From NCBI GenBank assembly GCA_037367405.1, contig JAZKJV010006046.1, positions 453,026 to 517,025 on the forward strand: 64,000 nucleotides of DNA, in the 5' to 3' direction. A program made the position numbers and the translations under genes. Source of the DNA: Ottelia alismoides (Eukaryota > Streptophyta > Magnoliopsida > Alismatales > Hydrocharitaceae). Under the pieces are notes generated by a model, which did no database searches, was not told where the DNA came from, and saw only the letters and a program-made list of their open reading frames with translations. Of this stretch, positions 1-11,117 are shown in pieces (the first letter of the stretch is position 1; each line of letters starts with the position of its first letter).

Positions 1-992
1 AAATTTGAATTTTTGAATTTTTGGATGAAGATAAGAGATAAGAGAGAGAGAGAGAAAATTAAAATGAGATAAAGTAAAAAGATAAGTGTTAAAAAATATC
101 TACAACAATTAACTACTTTGTTGTATTTTTGTCACTTTATTTATTTGAAAAATAAATGTTATTTTTTTCTTTTTTGTGCTAGTTAGTTAAAAAAATTAAC
201 TATATACATATGTTATATACATATATGACATTATATACATGGATAAATAAGCAAATTAGTTTTTTTGTTTTAAAATTTTTATTTTTTATTTTTATTTTAA
301 ATAATTAGTAAAAATATTTACAAATATTTATAAAATACAATATATACAAAAAATGGAAAATTGCACAAACCACCCCAGAAAACCAACTTTGCATCCGTAA
401 CTCTAAAAATTATGAAATCATAGCCATTTTAAAGATAATTTAATTTAGAATACAATGGAAGTGACTTTGGTTCAATTTGAGTTCATGTGGATCCGGAATT
501 GATCTTTTAATTATCGCTTAGTGGCTTTTCTCAAATGTGGTTGCTTTTATTCCGTATAAGATTTGATTGTGCAATTGTTTTTATTATTTAGGACACATTT
601 TTATTTGCAACTTTTGTTTTGAAAATGTTTTTATTTGAGATCAATTTATGTACAAAGAAAATAGTGTAGTATACAAATTTACACAACACACATTTTTTTG
701 GATTTTCTGATTAGGGATCCTATCTTCCCCTACTTTATTCCTGGTCGATCAGGTCAAGTCTTGACCTTCTCTCGGGTTTCGGGCCAACCTGTATCTATTA
801 CATATATATATAGTCTTCTTTTCTTTATTTTTCCTTTATTTATTTTTTTATGTTAAAATAATATACAAGAATACAATATTTACACACAGATACACATTAG
901 TAAGAAAATGGAGTTAGTATTATATACAGGTGTTTTATAAGAGATTTTAAGCTAAAATAAATGAATAAAGATGATGAATCACAGATTCATCA
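1..992 (-). mobile_element. Long-LTR family, terminal fragment of an LTR (copy 1)
   Basis: The segment ends in GATTCATCA, like the other long LTRs here (15095, 24933, 45789). It also carries the family box at about 719-785 (TATCTTCCCCTACTTTATTCC, then a TCGGGTTTCGGGCC-like stretch). Past 992 the sequence switches at once to copia A LTR sequence that aligns to 28877 onward, so this element inserted into that LTR. The remainder lies left of the window. In coding orientation this is the start of an LTR on the minus strand. Whether it is a solo LTR or part of a full element cannot be seen. It is very AT-rich and has no ORF of interest. Confidence 0.75.
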
Positions 993-1514
993 GGCATGAC
1001 GACTTACAATAAATCTACTAGGTCGGAAAAATGAGAGGGCACAATTGCCTTCTTAGTTTTGTGCCAACAAAATTGAGAATCAGTTAGAAGAATAAAACCA
1101 GATATTTATCACCTTCTACTTGGAGAACACAATACCGATGCTTCACATCGTCACGATCTGTCCTTCCTCAAGAACAGACTTCCCCTACGGCTGCTTCTTG
1201 TGCCTCCGGTACAGATGCATCTTATGGATGTGGCTTCTCTTCGTGCTCCTACGGGCTAACTCTTCCGCCTTGCACGGGCTGCTCATCATTTCTTATGTGG
1301 GTTGCTTCTCTCCTTGCTTGGGGAGAGAGAATTAAGAAAGAAGAGAGATGCTTATGCTTGGGATGAGTTGCAAAGACATGCATGGGGCCTTATTTATATG
1401 AGTTTCCACCTCCTATCGCTTTCTCTTTCTCCTACTCCTATTTGGAATAAGTCCTCAAAAGGGATAATTGCTCAACAATCTCCCCCTTTTTTTGGGAACA
1501 GATACTAACCAACA
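993..1514 (-). repeat. Copia A 3' LTR remnant
   Basis: It aligns with 28877-29405 of the other LTR. Shared landmarks are the GAGAGGGCACAAT stretch near 1033, TACTTGGAGAA near 1118, GGGATGAGTTGCAAAG near 1357 and the end ..AACCAACA at 1514 (..AACCGACA at 29405). The first part of the LTR is absent because copy 1 of the long-LTR family is inserted at 992/993. The small ORFs predicted here on the plus strand have no counterpart in the other LTR and are not genes. Confidence 0.88.
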
Positions 1515-1526
1515 ACCTCCCCTTAT
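1515..1526 (-). other. Copia A polypurine tract
   Basis: Reads ATAAGGGGAGGT on the minus strand, directly against the 3' LTR end TGTTGGTT. Its position and composition fit a plus-strand primer for reverse transcription. Confidence 0.75.
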
Positions 1527-1700
1527 GGTTCCAATAGGGAGGTGTCGCTAAGAAGATGATCACTGAGAGGTGACACCGCTCAACTCTCTACAAAGTTGCA
1601 GCTTGTCATGAGTCATGGCTTCCAATAGCATATCTGATGGATTTTCATCTGTGTAGGCCTTCTTCAGAATGAGATGCTTCTTGTCAATAGTATCTCTCAA

Positions 1701-2273
1701 TCAATGATATCGCATGTCTATGTGCTTTGTGCAAGCATGGGGCACCGCGCTCTTGCTCAGATCAATGGTGCTTTGGCTATCACAGAAGACAATCGACTCA
1801 TTATCTTCGCATCCAAGTTCATCAAGGAATCGCTGTAACCACATCACTTCTTTTCCTGCTTCTGCTAGTATAATGTACTCAGCTTCAGTTGTTGAGTGTG
1901 CAATACATTTCTGCAACTTGGACTGCCACAAAATCACTCCCCTTGCGAAAGTGAAAATGTACCCGGAAGTCGATTTCCTCTTATCCATATATCCTACCAT
2001 GTCAGCATCTGTGTATCCACAGAGTTTGGGATCTGACATCCCAAACATCAAGCACATTCTTGAGGTCCCTCTCAAGTATCTCAGAATCCACTTCACTACT
2101 CTCTGGTGATCTTTCCATGGATTCGACATGAATCTGCTTGCTACACCCACAACATAAGCAATGTCGGGTCTGGTGCATACCATGGCATACATAAGGCTGC
2201 CAACTACGGACTGGTAAGGAATCTTGGTCATCTCAGCTTTCTTCTCAGAAGTAGACGGACATGTCTCTTTCAT
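1701..2273 (-). pseudogene. Copia A RNase H domain and end of RT (broken pol)
   Basis: The open stretch of 190 codons covers the end of the copia RT/RNase H region. It has the thumb-like 'TRPDIAYVVG' segment near residue 34. The RNase H core follows: GYTDADM (acidic residue 1), KSTSGYIF, TTEAEYI (acidic residue 2) and CDSQSTIDL (acidic residue 3). In an active element this domain removes RNA from RNA-DNA hybrids in the cytoplasmic particle. The reading frame is closed on both sides. Downstream, about 190 bp separate it from the polypurine tract. The start codon given is only the first methionine, since the domain was part of a polyprotein. Confidence 0.85.
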
Positions 2274-2439
2274 CTACTTGAAATGAGCGGCAAGGGGTGT
2301 ACTAATGGGCTTCGCATTCTTTATGTTGAACCTCTCTAGAAAGTGTTCAACATACTTCTCATGTGACACCACAACTTGTAATTCTTCCTGTCGCGAGTGA
2401 TCTGCATCGCATATTGCTTGCCTTGCCTAAATCCTTCAT

Positions 2440-3135
2440 CTAAAATTCATTGGAGAGTTCCCTTTTGAGCTTTGCAATCAACCTGGTATCATGACCAACT
2501 ATCAACATGTCATCCACATAGATCAACAAGATAATGAACCTACCATTGGGAAGACGTTGAACGTAGACACATAGATCTGTTGTAGTCCTCTTGAAGTTTT
2601 GCTTCGTCATGAAAGCATCAAACTTCAAGTACCACTGTCCAGGGGCTTGCTTCAAGCCAAAGAGACGCTTCCTCGACCTGCAAGCCATGTGTTATTTCCC
2701 CTTCTCCCGGTATCCCAGTGGCTACTCCATGTAGATCTATTCCTTCAGGTCACCGTGAAGAAAATTTGTCTTCACATCCATCTGCTCTAGCTCAAGGTCT
2801 AGAATTGCAACAAAGCCTAGCAGTACTCTTACAAAATTCATCTTCACAACTGATGAGAAGATCTCATCATAGTAGATGCCCTCTTTCTGGTTGAATCTCT
2901 TCACAACCAATCTGGCCTTGTACTTCAGTTGCTTGCCACCATCATCTGACTTCAGCTTGTAGACCCGGTTGTTCTTCAACGCTCTCTTTCCTGCAGTAAG
3001 CTCAACAAGATCATAGGTATGATTTTTCTTTAGAGATTGCATCTCTTCATTCATTGCATTCCGCCAATGATCTCTCTCCTTATGATCTTGTAACTCCTCA
3101 AAAGTGCATGGCTCATCATGATCAGTCAACATCAC
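2440..3135 (-). pseudogene. Copia A reverse transcriptase (broken pol)
   Basis: Two open stretches make up the RT. At 3135-2737 is the N-terminal part, with 'W..AM.EE..SL..N.TYDLV' and 'KARLVVKRF' followed by DVKTNFLHGDL. At 2688-2440 is 'FGLKQAPGQWY' and the catalytic LLIYVDDMLIVG (YVDD). These are the standard copia RT blocks in order. A frameshift or stop between 2737 and 2688 breaks the frame. The enzyme would have copied genomic RNA into cDNA. It continues into the RNase H segment after another frame break near 2440-2273. Confidence 0.87.
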
Positions 3136-3588
3136 GTATTGTGAAGTAGGATAGCGGGATGATGGCTAATGCACCCTCCTAGATCTCCTGACCGAGGCTC
3201 TGCTGCATCTACTTCTTGATGATGTTTCTCCCCCTGCGCAGGATCCCCTAGACCTGTAGCAGTGGGGACTGCATCTAGCTCATGTTGTTCTGATTGTGCA
3301 TCTTCTTTGTTTGTACTTTATACTGGAGAGGAATCTGAGTCCTCATTGCTATCATCATCCATAGAAATCTCATCTAAGTCACCATCACCACTCTCATCTT
3401 CAGCCATAGTCTGGTTCTCATAGAAAATCACATTTCTTTTCCTAGTATCATTCTTCTTCTTTGGATCCCAAAGTCGATATCCAAACTCCTGATCTCCATA
3501 GCAAAAAAAATGCAGGGAACTGCCTTGTCATCAAGCTTCTTCCTATGTTCCTTTGCTATAAATGCATAAGCTTTACATCCAAAGACCC

Positions 3589-4676
3589 TCATGCGAGCAT
3601 ATGAGGGATCTTTTTCGAGACCAAGTGCTCAGGGATCTGAAAATTCAAGGGAACAGATGGAGATCGATTGATCAAATAGTAGGAGGTCCAAACCGCCTCA
3701 GCCCAAAAGGTCTTGGACAGCTTCGTTGTCTTCAACATGCAGCGAACTCTCTCTACAATGGTCCTATTCATTCGTTCAACGACACCATTGTGTTGGGGTG
3801 TACCAGGCTCTATCCTTTCATGCCTTATCCCGTGCTCTACATAGTAGATCTAAAAGTTGTGATAGATGTACTCCCCTCCATTGTTCGTGCACAGACACTT
3901 CAGCACTGTACTTGTCTCACGCTCCACCATGGCATGAAATTTTCTAAAGCAATCAAAGACTTGATCCTTCATCCTCAGCATATAAACCCACACCTTCCTT
4001 GATGCATCATCAATAAAGGTCAGAAAATACTTGTTTCCACCCAAAGACGTTATGCCTATGGGACCGCACACATCGGAATGAATCAACTGCATTAGGTCTT
4101 CCTTCACCTTTGATCTGTTCTTGAAAGGTGGACTCTTGTTCTTTCTAATCTCACATGAATCAGAAGGTGACAGTGTGATGTCAGTGTGACAAGGTATCAA
4201 CTCCTACCTACTCAACAGTTGTACACCCTTTTGGCTCATGTGTCTGAGTTGACAATGCCAGATATCCGACGTGTCGGCCTCACTAGCATGTAGGCTGCCA
4301 TCCATGACCTTCACCTGAGTCTTGTAGAGCATGCAACACAACCTGCTTCTGGACATAATAAGAGAGCCCTTGCTGATCTTGCATCTGTTGTTAACAAACT
4401 TCAGATGGTAGCTCTTCCTATATAGTTGAGAACTAGATATGAGGCTAAGCCGCAGGTCGGGGACATGCGTAACATCCTACAGAGTCATTGCACATCCAAT
4501 ATCAGTCTGAACTGAGATGGTCCCCGTGCCAATGATCTTGGAGTAACTATTGTTTCCTATCTTGTCTCTCCCAAAATCTCCCTCTGTATAGGAAGTGAAG
4601 AACTCCTTGTGTAGATTCATGTGATAGGAGGCGACTGTATCAATAACCCACTCAAGGTCATCCCGTGCATGTAGAC
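3589..4676 (-). pseudogene. Copia A protease remnant and integrase (broken, catalytic changes)
   Basis: Reading leftward from 4676, the protease motif appears as WVIDTVASYHM near 4615-4655, where family members have D-T-G-A, so the active-site glycine is valine. An integrase zinc-binding stretch resembling 'IWHCQLRHMSQKGVQLL' follows near 4215-4270. The integrase core at 4200-3850 has HSDVCGP (first Asp) and CTNNGGEY, where a second Asp is expected (usually SDNGGEY) but an Asn codon AAC is present. The C-terminal part at 3771-3589 has NRTIVERVRCML and AVWTSYYLINRSPS. The lesions show a long-dead element. The right end at 4676 is the insertion point of the Tekay-like element. Confidence 0.82.
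4672..4676. repeat. TSD TAGAC, left copy
   Basis: TAGAC directly precedes the LTR start TGTAACATC. The same five bases follow the 3' LTR at 27828-27832. This 5-bp duplication marks insertion of the gypsy element into copia A. Confidence 0.93.
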
Positions 4677-6939
4677 TGTAACATCATCACTATATTAAAT
4701 ACCATAATGTCAAGAACAATTGCTAAGAATATTAAGGGTCATATACTAATATATACATAGGTGTTGCTATCTTTTTATACCTTTGAGTATGAATATCTAT
4801 GCATGGTTGAATGTGATATATATGCCCATGCACATCTCAATTATTTTAAAAGGGATTACGTGGTAGGTCAAATTAGTATATTTAAGTTATTTCACTTTTA
4901 TTGAATAAAAGATACCTAAGTTTATGAGTTTCAAACTATATACATTAAGTAGAGTTAGAACATTCGAGGTTTGTAGTTATAATATCCCTCTTTTAAATAC
5001 AAATATTTGCATGGCTATGAAATAAAGAGAGTGCAAGGAGAAGTTATATTAAATGGGGATAGGATTAAGATAGATAACGTGTATATAAAAAAAAGGGCAT
5101 GCCAAAGAGAGTGCTAGATGGACGTGTGGTATACGGGTATGCTACGTGTGATTATAGGAGGAGGGCTATTTCATGTATCATATTTGTATATATAAGGAAA
5201 GGAATAACCACAAATGAAGAACTTTTGAGGTCGGTGGGTCACAGCAGAGCTTTTGGTCTCCATCACTCGGCCTGGAGATGGAGGACTCAACCAATAGGTA
5301 ATCCTCTCGCAACCTAAATATTCACTGTATGTTTCTTTCCTCTCGATCGAGAGGGATAGGGGAAAATTAGGTGGTAATTAGATTTCTTTCCCTATTCCCA
5401 ATAATCATTTCACCTACAGCCATGTAATTATTTAAGAATATCAGGTACTATGTTTCTGATGGATCTGAACCAATTCATCTCCATATTTCTATAGTATAAA
5501 AGAGAGAAAGAAGTAGGATATATGTCTGATTAGAATAAATTAGAGTCGTGCATTAATGATTACTAATAATAGGAGTATAAAGTGTTGCTAGATCCATTTC
5601 AGAAATTGATACATTAGTTTATTTGTTTTAACTGTTAACAACGGATTTCATGTGGTATTAGTTAACGACTGGTGAAAAACAACGAGTATTCTTGAATAGA
5701 GAAATAGAAGATTAAGGTTGGATGTTTTTTTAGGAAACCAAAATCATAATGAAATATTAGAATTAAATTACCGTAAGGGTTTATAAACACAACATGTCCA
5801 CCTACTTTCATTTGACAAAGTAGGTGAGATTATGAAGAGCTAGGAAGAACTTAATTTCTTACAAAAGTCCTGCAGGGAAGCTAGTTAAGGCTCTACACAT
5901 ATCTTTATCCAGGAAATGGAAGTAAAATAAGAATATATCAAGGTATAATAAGGCATGATTGCACTGTTAACCCTTTCTAAATGCGTAAATTTAGGAGAAG
6001 ATCGAGGTATAAATTCTGCAGTTGCAAAAGAAAAGGAAAATTTCATGTGAAATAAAGGTGAGTGGTTACAAACTTCAATTTACATCGTAGATTTCAAAGA
6101 TGCTTCATGTTATGTTCTATTCTAGAATTTGTGTTGTTATTATTAGTATTGCAGATTTACCATTTGTCAATTTTGCAAACTATTATGTCTTTATGCAAGA
6201 TCATGAGATTTATTATTTTCAAGCGGTATTATATGAAATGTATAATACGTATGTTTGGAAAGCATGCACACTAGATCCACCTAAAAGAACAGTCATGGAC
6301 AAGTAAGAGGTCTTTGGGCCCGCATTCCTTATACACATAGGCTTTGGGCCGTATGCGGGATGTCCTTGACCTTTGGGGTCGTCTGCGCGTATGACAGTAA
6401 GATAAGGTCCTAGGTGGAGTTCGCTCTCCCAGGCAGTATGCAAGGCTAAGGGATGGATAAAACCTCCTTGGCTGTATGGTTCATAGTCCAAGTAAGATAG
6501 ATGGAAACAGTGGTGCATATTTATGTTCATATGAAATGGAAACCATGTTGTTTTTTTTAAATCTCTTGTTTATTCTTTTTGTTAGGCAAGCATGTTATTA
6601 TCTGCTAAGTGGGAAATTTTTGTAGACGTGCAAGACGAGTCTTTTGATACATGTAATTATCAACTTTCTATATGGGAACAAGTGACTTTGTGAAGCACTA
6701 AATATTTTGTGTTGGAGTTTTGAAATTTTGGAAATGATTGATGTGGATATGGTTGGATTTCTGTGGTGATATTTTTGAATGTATGGTAGTATATCATTTC
6801 AGCACAGGTAGCGTTTTGGAAGAACTCCAAATTATAGAGGAATTGCTACCGAAATTTTTTATGGATATTTTAATTAAGATAAGGAATGATATAAGGATAC
6901 TTGTCACGCTCGTCTCGACTAGCGGGACGGGTCGTGACA
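4677..6939 (+). repeat. Tekay-like 5' LTR
   Basis: 2263 bp, beginning TGTAACATC and ending GTCGTGACA. It differs from the 3' LTR at three of the first 60 bases by eye (for example 4692 A versus G). The small ORF at 5099 is present in both LTRs but has no recognisable domain, so I do not call it a gene. Confidence 0.95.
5082..5090 (+). promoter_or_regulatory. Probable TATA box in the Tekay-like LTR
   Basis: TATATAAAA in a context that is shared with the 3' LTR (about 25971-25982). It lies about 405 bp into the LTR, a plausible U3 position. No transcript data support it. Confidence 0.4.
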
Positions 6940-6944
6940 ACTTT

Positions 6945-6956
6945 TGGTATCAGAGC
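6945..6956 (+). other. Tekay-like primer binding site (tRNA-iMet)
   Basis: TGGTATCAGAGC, five bases after the LTR end. It is complementary to the 3' end of plant initiator tRNA-Met, the usual primer for this clade. Confidence 0.92.
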
Positions 6957-7174
6957 CATTGATTTTGAATTTTGATTCATATCGGAATTCGGAATTTTGA
7001 TCCGTTGACATGTTGGAGAATAATTGGTCTATATATATTAAACTTTGATGTGGATCAAAGGAAGAGTTTTGGAATTAAGATTGCTATGTTCTCGAGGCTA
7101 TAATATTTTAGCGCTTAAGATTTTATTTAGAATATTTATTGGATCTCTAAACAATATGTTCTTTGTTTTAGGAA

Positions 7175-8170
7175 ATGATGGCTGCAGAACCTCCTTGGAA
7201 TGCACCTGGTCCGTACAATAGGAATGAGTCATCGAACAATAACTTGCAAGACACATTAGAATTAATCGCTCAGACATTGGGTTCAATGGCTGCACAATCT
7301 ATCCGACCACAAGCATATGAACATCAGTTACCATATGAACATCTCCTTAAGCTTGGTGCACAACATTTCAAAGGAACGGTTAATCCAAAGGAAGCTAGGA
7401 ATTGGCTTGAGCAAACAGAAAGGGTATTCACTTTGATGGATTACACAACTTATCAAAAGCTGAAGTATGCAGTATTTCTTCTTAAAGAAAGTGCTTATGA
7501 TTGGTGGAAATCTATCATGAATAAATATCCAGACCCTGTTAATCGTACTTGGCAATTATTTCAGACCGAATTTAATGATCATTTCTATCCAAGGGTTTAT
7601 CAAGAAGAACGTCGGCGTGAGTTTTTATTTTTGACTGAAGGAGGATTGTCAGTTGCAGAATATGAAAAGAGATTTTTAGAATTATCTCAATTTTGTCCTG
7701 AACTGGTGGCAAAAGAAGAAGACAAGTGCGAACGCTTCGAAGATGGGTTGCATCTTGATATCTGATCAATGATATCTACTAAAGGATACACTATCTATGC
7801 GAAGCTGGTAGAAGAAGCCACGAGAGTAGAACGATTGGTGCAAGAAAGGAGAAGAAATAATGACAATTCACAGAAAAGAGGAGGAGAAGGGTAGAACTGG
7901 AGAGATTATGGAAATAAAATGTTTAGAGGAGCCGAGAACTCAAACAAATTTCAAAGACCTATACAAGGTTGGAGGGGAACCCAACTAAACCAATCTGAAA
8001 GAAAGTCTAGTGGTTCTTATCAAGCCTATCCCACGTTTACTACATGTGGAAAGCGTCACTATGGAGAGTGTCTAAAGGGTTCAAAGATATGTTATAATTG
8101 TGGAAAGACTGATCATTTGAGATATAATTGTCCTGAATTACTTCAGAATACCAATAAAACCAAAGAATAA
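7175..8170 (+). pseudogene. Tekay-like gag (capsid and nucleocapsid), broken
   Basis: ORF 7175-7765 (196 codons) has the retrotransposon gag core: 'AQHFKGTVNPKEARNWL', 'AVFLLKESAYDWW', 'FNDHFYPR' and 'EYEKRFLELSQFCPEL'. It stops at a TGA (7763-7765). In the same general line, 7919-8170 encodes the nucleocapsid end with a zinc knuckle CYNCGKTDHLRYNC (CX2CX4HX4C), preceded by a degraded first knuckle. In a live element gag packages RNA in the virus-like particle. The start at 7175 is the first Met after the PBS, with a second ATG directly following. Stops at 7763 and near 7893 inactivate it. Confidence 0.88.
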
Positions 8171-8229
8171 TTCCAGCAAGGAAAACAACAGGCAGTCATA
8201 AATATCTAGTTAAAAATAAAGGAGGTAAC

Positions 8230-8658
8230 ATGAAGGGCGGTAAATCTAACAAGACATATGCTCAGGGAAAAGCTTTTAACATGACACTTCAAGAGGCTAT
8301 ATCTGGGCAAGATGTAGTTTCAGGTATTACTAGAATTTTTAATAAAGATGCGCACACTCTTATTGATTCTGGAGCCAACCATTGTTTTATTTCTAACGCT
8401 TTTTCAAAACATGTTGATAAACAACTGGATTCATTAGAACATACTTTGTTAATATCTATGCCTAAGGGAGATTATGAAGTTGTACAATATGTCCTCCGAG
8501 ATTGCTCATTGTGGATCAATGAACATGAGATTCATTTGAATCTAATTCTTATGGATTTGAGAGAGTTTGACATTATTATCGGAATGGACTGTTTAAGTTC
8601 ATATCATGCCGTACTGGATTGTCATAAGAAAGAAGTCATCTTTCAAAAGCTAGGATAA
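8230..8658 (+). pseudogene. Tekay-like aspartic protease
   Basis: The 142-codon open stretch has the catalytic motif TLIDSGANHCFIS (D-S-G-A) at about residues 37-49, and the second block 'FDIIIGMDCLSSYHAVLDC' near residues 113-131. This is the retropepsin-like fold of gypsy elements, which matures the Gag-Pol polyprotein. The domain is open, but it is cut off from gag and RT by stops on both sides. The Met at 8230 is simply the first available, not a true start. Confidence 0.87.
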
Positions 8659-8703
8659 AAGGAATTCACCTTTTATGGTCAGAGAAGATTATATACTCCT
8701 TGT

Positions 8704-9695
8704 GTGTTTTCTGCTATATTGGCTAGGAAGTTAATCATAAAAGGTTGCTTAGCCTTTGTTGCTGTTATTTATAATATGGAAGCTCAAGTTATCTCACTAG
8801 AAAATATTCCCGTAGTAAGAGATTTTCCAGAGGTTTTTCCAGATGAACTTCCAGGACTACCTCCTGATAGGGAAATTGAGTTTACAATAGACCTAATTCC
8901 TAATACAACACCAATAGCCCTTTCGTAATATCGTATGGCTCCAGCTGAATTGAAAGAGCTTAAAGTGCAATTACAAGAACTACTAGATAAGGGTTTTATT
9001 CGAGCTAGTGTATCTCCATGGGGAGCACCTATTCTTTTTGTTAAGAAGAAAGATGGAACTCTCAGGCTTTGCATTGATTATCGAAGGCTAAATAAGGTGA
9101 CATCACGAAATAATTATCCTTTGCCTCGTATAGATGATTTATTTGATCAGCTACAAGGATCTTCTATATTCTCAAAGATTGATTTGAGATCAGGATATCA
9201 CCAATTGAAAATCAAGGAGATAGATATTCCCAAAACCGCTTTTCGTACACGCTATGGACACTGTGAGTTCTTGGTAATGCCATTTGGATTGACCAATGCG
9301 CCAACTGCTTTTATGGACTTAATGAATCGTGTCCTTCACCCTTATTTAGATTGATTTGTGATTGTGTTCATTGATGATATCCTAGTATATTCCAAAAAAG
9401 TAGAGGATCATAAAGAGCACCTAAGAATTGTGTTGAGTACTTTCAGGAAAACAAACTATATGCCAAATTAAGTAAATGTGAATTCTGATTACATAAATTG
9501 AACTTTCTAGGACATGTTATTTCTGGGGATGGTATCTCGGTGGATCCTGCTAAAGTTGAAGCTGTTATAAATTGGGAGCATCCAACCAATGTTACAGAAA
9601 TTCGAAGTTTTCTTGGATTCACAGGATATTATCGAAGGTTCGTCGAGAACTTCTCGATTATTGCAGCTCCATAAATTAAACTAAACAGAAAAGAT
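8704..9695 (+). pseudogene. Tekay-like reverse transcriptase, several lesions
   Basis: Blocks in order: 'VVRDFPEVFPDELPGLPP' linker (8704-8928, ended by TAA), '[14 protein letters not shown]' and '[15 protein letters not shown]' (8935-9354, ended by TGA where CGA or TGG is usual), then FVIVFIDDILVYSK just after (FIDD is the catalytic pair). Beyond this, one frameshift near 9445-9465, a TGA at 9487-9489 in 'CEF*LHKLNFLGH' and a TAA near 9672 follow. The domain is complete in outline, but at least four nonsense changes and one frameshift are visible. Confidence 0.9.
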
Positions 9696-10196
9696 GTGAA
9701 ATTTGCATGGAATGATGATTGTGAAAAGAGTTTTCTAGAACTCAAAAGTCGTTTGACTTCAGCCCCAATTCTCAGCCTACCATCTGGTGGTGGAGGATAT
9801 GTGGTTTATAGTGATGCATCACATCAAGGGTTAGGATGTGTTCTTATGCAGCATGGGAAAGTCATTGCCTATGCTTCAAGGCAACTTAAAAGGCATGAAG
9901 TGAACTATCCTACTCATGATCTAGAATTAGCGGCAATTGTGTTTGCTCTCAAGATTTGGAGACATTATTTATATGGTGAAACCTGTCAGATTTTTACCGA
10001 TGGCAAGAGTTTAAAGTATATTTTTACACAGAAGGAATTAAACATTCGACAGAGAAGGTGGTTAGAGCTAATCAAAGATTTCGATTGTATGATTGAGTAC
10101 CACCCAGGAAAAGCAAATGTATTTGCAGATGCATTAAGCCGAAAGTACAGTGGAAGATTGAACTATATGAAGAATGAAAATACTTTGGAACATTAG
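9696..10196 (+). pseudogene. Tekay-like RNase H
   Basis: The open stretch of 166 codons has the RNase H signature of gypsy elements: [13 protein letters not shown] (first Asp), '[18 protein letters not shown]' (Glu), '[12 protein letters not shown]' (second Asp) and '[15 protein letters not shown]' at the end. The domain itself is intact in sequence, but the polyprotein is closed before and after it. It continues directly from the RT thumb region. Function in a live element would be to degrade the RNA strand during cDNA synthesis. Confidence 0.9.
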
Positions 10197-10361
10197 ATGT
10201 CATTAAGGATAAAATTGGATATCGATGATTTTGGAGAACTTTTAGCAAATTTGCAAATAATGCCAACACTTTATAATGAAATTCAAGCAGTCCAGCTACA
10301 CGACACCAAAATTTTGGAGATGATAGAAAAAGTAAAGATCTAAGACAACCCAGAATATAGT

Positions 10362-11117
10362 TTGGATGAGCAAGGGGTCTTGCGTTTTAAACAAAGGCTA
10401 TGTGTTCAGGATTCTTTGGAAATAAAAAGAAATATTTTGGAAGAAGCACATAATCCCTTATATGCCATGCATCCAGGAAGCACTAAAATGTATAGAACAT
10501 TGAAGGGTATCTATTGGTGGCCTGGAATGAAAAGAAAAATAGCTGACTATATTGCTAAATGTATAATATGTCAGCAGGTTAAGCCAGAACGCTTGAGACC
10601 ACTGGGTATGCTGCAACCTCTCCCGATTCCCGAATGGAAATGGGAGCATATTACAATGGATTTCGTCACTGGACTTCCTTGCAGTTCAAGAAACCATGAT
10701 GCAATATGGGTCATTATTGATAGATTAACCAAGTCTGCCAACTTTATTGCAGTTAATGTGAAGTATACTCTTGAAAAGTTAGGCAAACTATTTGTTGATG
10801 AAATAGTTCGTTTGCATGGAGCACCTGTTACTATTACCTCTGACAGAGATCCCAGATTCACCTCTAAATTTTGGCCAAGTTTGCAGGAAGCACTGGGTAC
10901 AAAGTTAAACTTTAGCACAACATTTCACCCAGAAACAGATGGCCAATCAGAGCGGACTATTCAAACATTAGAAGACATGCTCCGTGCTTGTGCTTTGAGT
11001 TTCAAAGGCAGTTGGGATGATCACTTATCACTTATGGAATTTGCTTATAATAATAGCTATCATTCTAGTATCAACATGGCCCCATATGAAGCTTTTATGG
11101 TAGAATGTGTAGGGCAC
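10362..11117 (+). pseudogene. Tekay-like integrase, N-terminal and catalytic part, cut by insertion
   Basis: The zinc-binding domain is visible as HNPLYAMHPGS..(H..H) followed by CIICQQVK (C-X2-C). The DDE core has MDFVTGLP (first Asp), TSDRDPRFTSKFW (second Asp) and QSERTIQTLEDM (Glu), all expected catalytic residues. The frame stays open to the insertion point at 11117, after 'YNNSYHSSINMAPYEA'. The rest of the domain resumes at 24939. The predicted ORF runs six bases past the junction into the inserted LTR and is cut here. Confidence 0.92.
11113..11117. repeat. Probable TSD of the Athila-like element, left copy (GGCAC)
   Basis: GGCAC precedes the LTR start TGTTGAAG. The corresponding right flank after 24933 reads AACAC. 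The duplication is imperfect by two G-to-A differences. The integrase reading frame rejoins across this point, which supports the boundary. Confidence 0.6.

Noticed and set aside
1120..1508. Small plus-strand ORFs (71 and 68 codons)
   Set aside because: They lie in the copia A LTR on the antisense strand, are not kept in the other LTR and have no domain.
5099..5317. 72-codon ORF present in both Tekay-like LTRs
   Set aside because: Duplicated because the LTRs are duplicated; no domain, and LTRs of this clade are not known to code for proteins.
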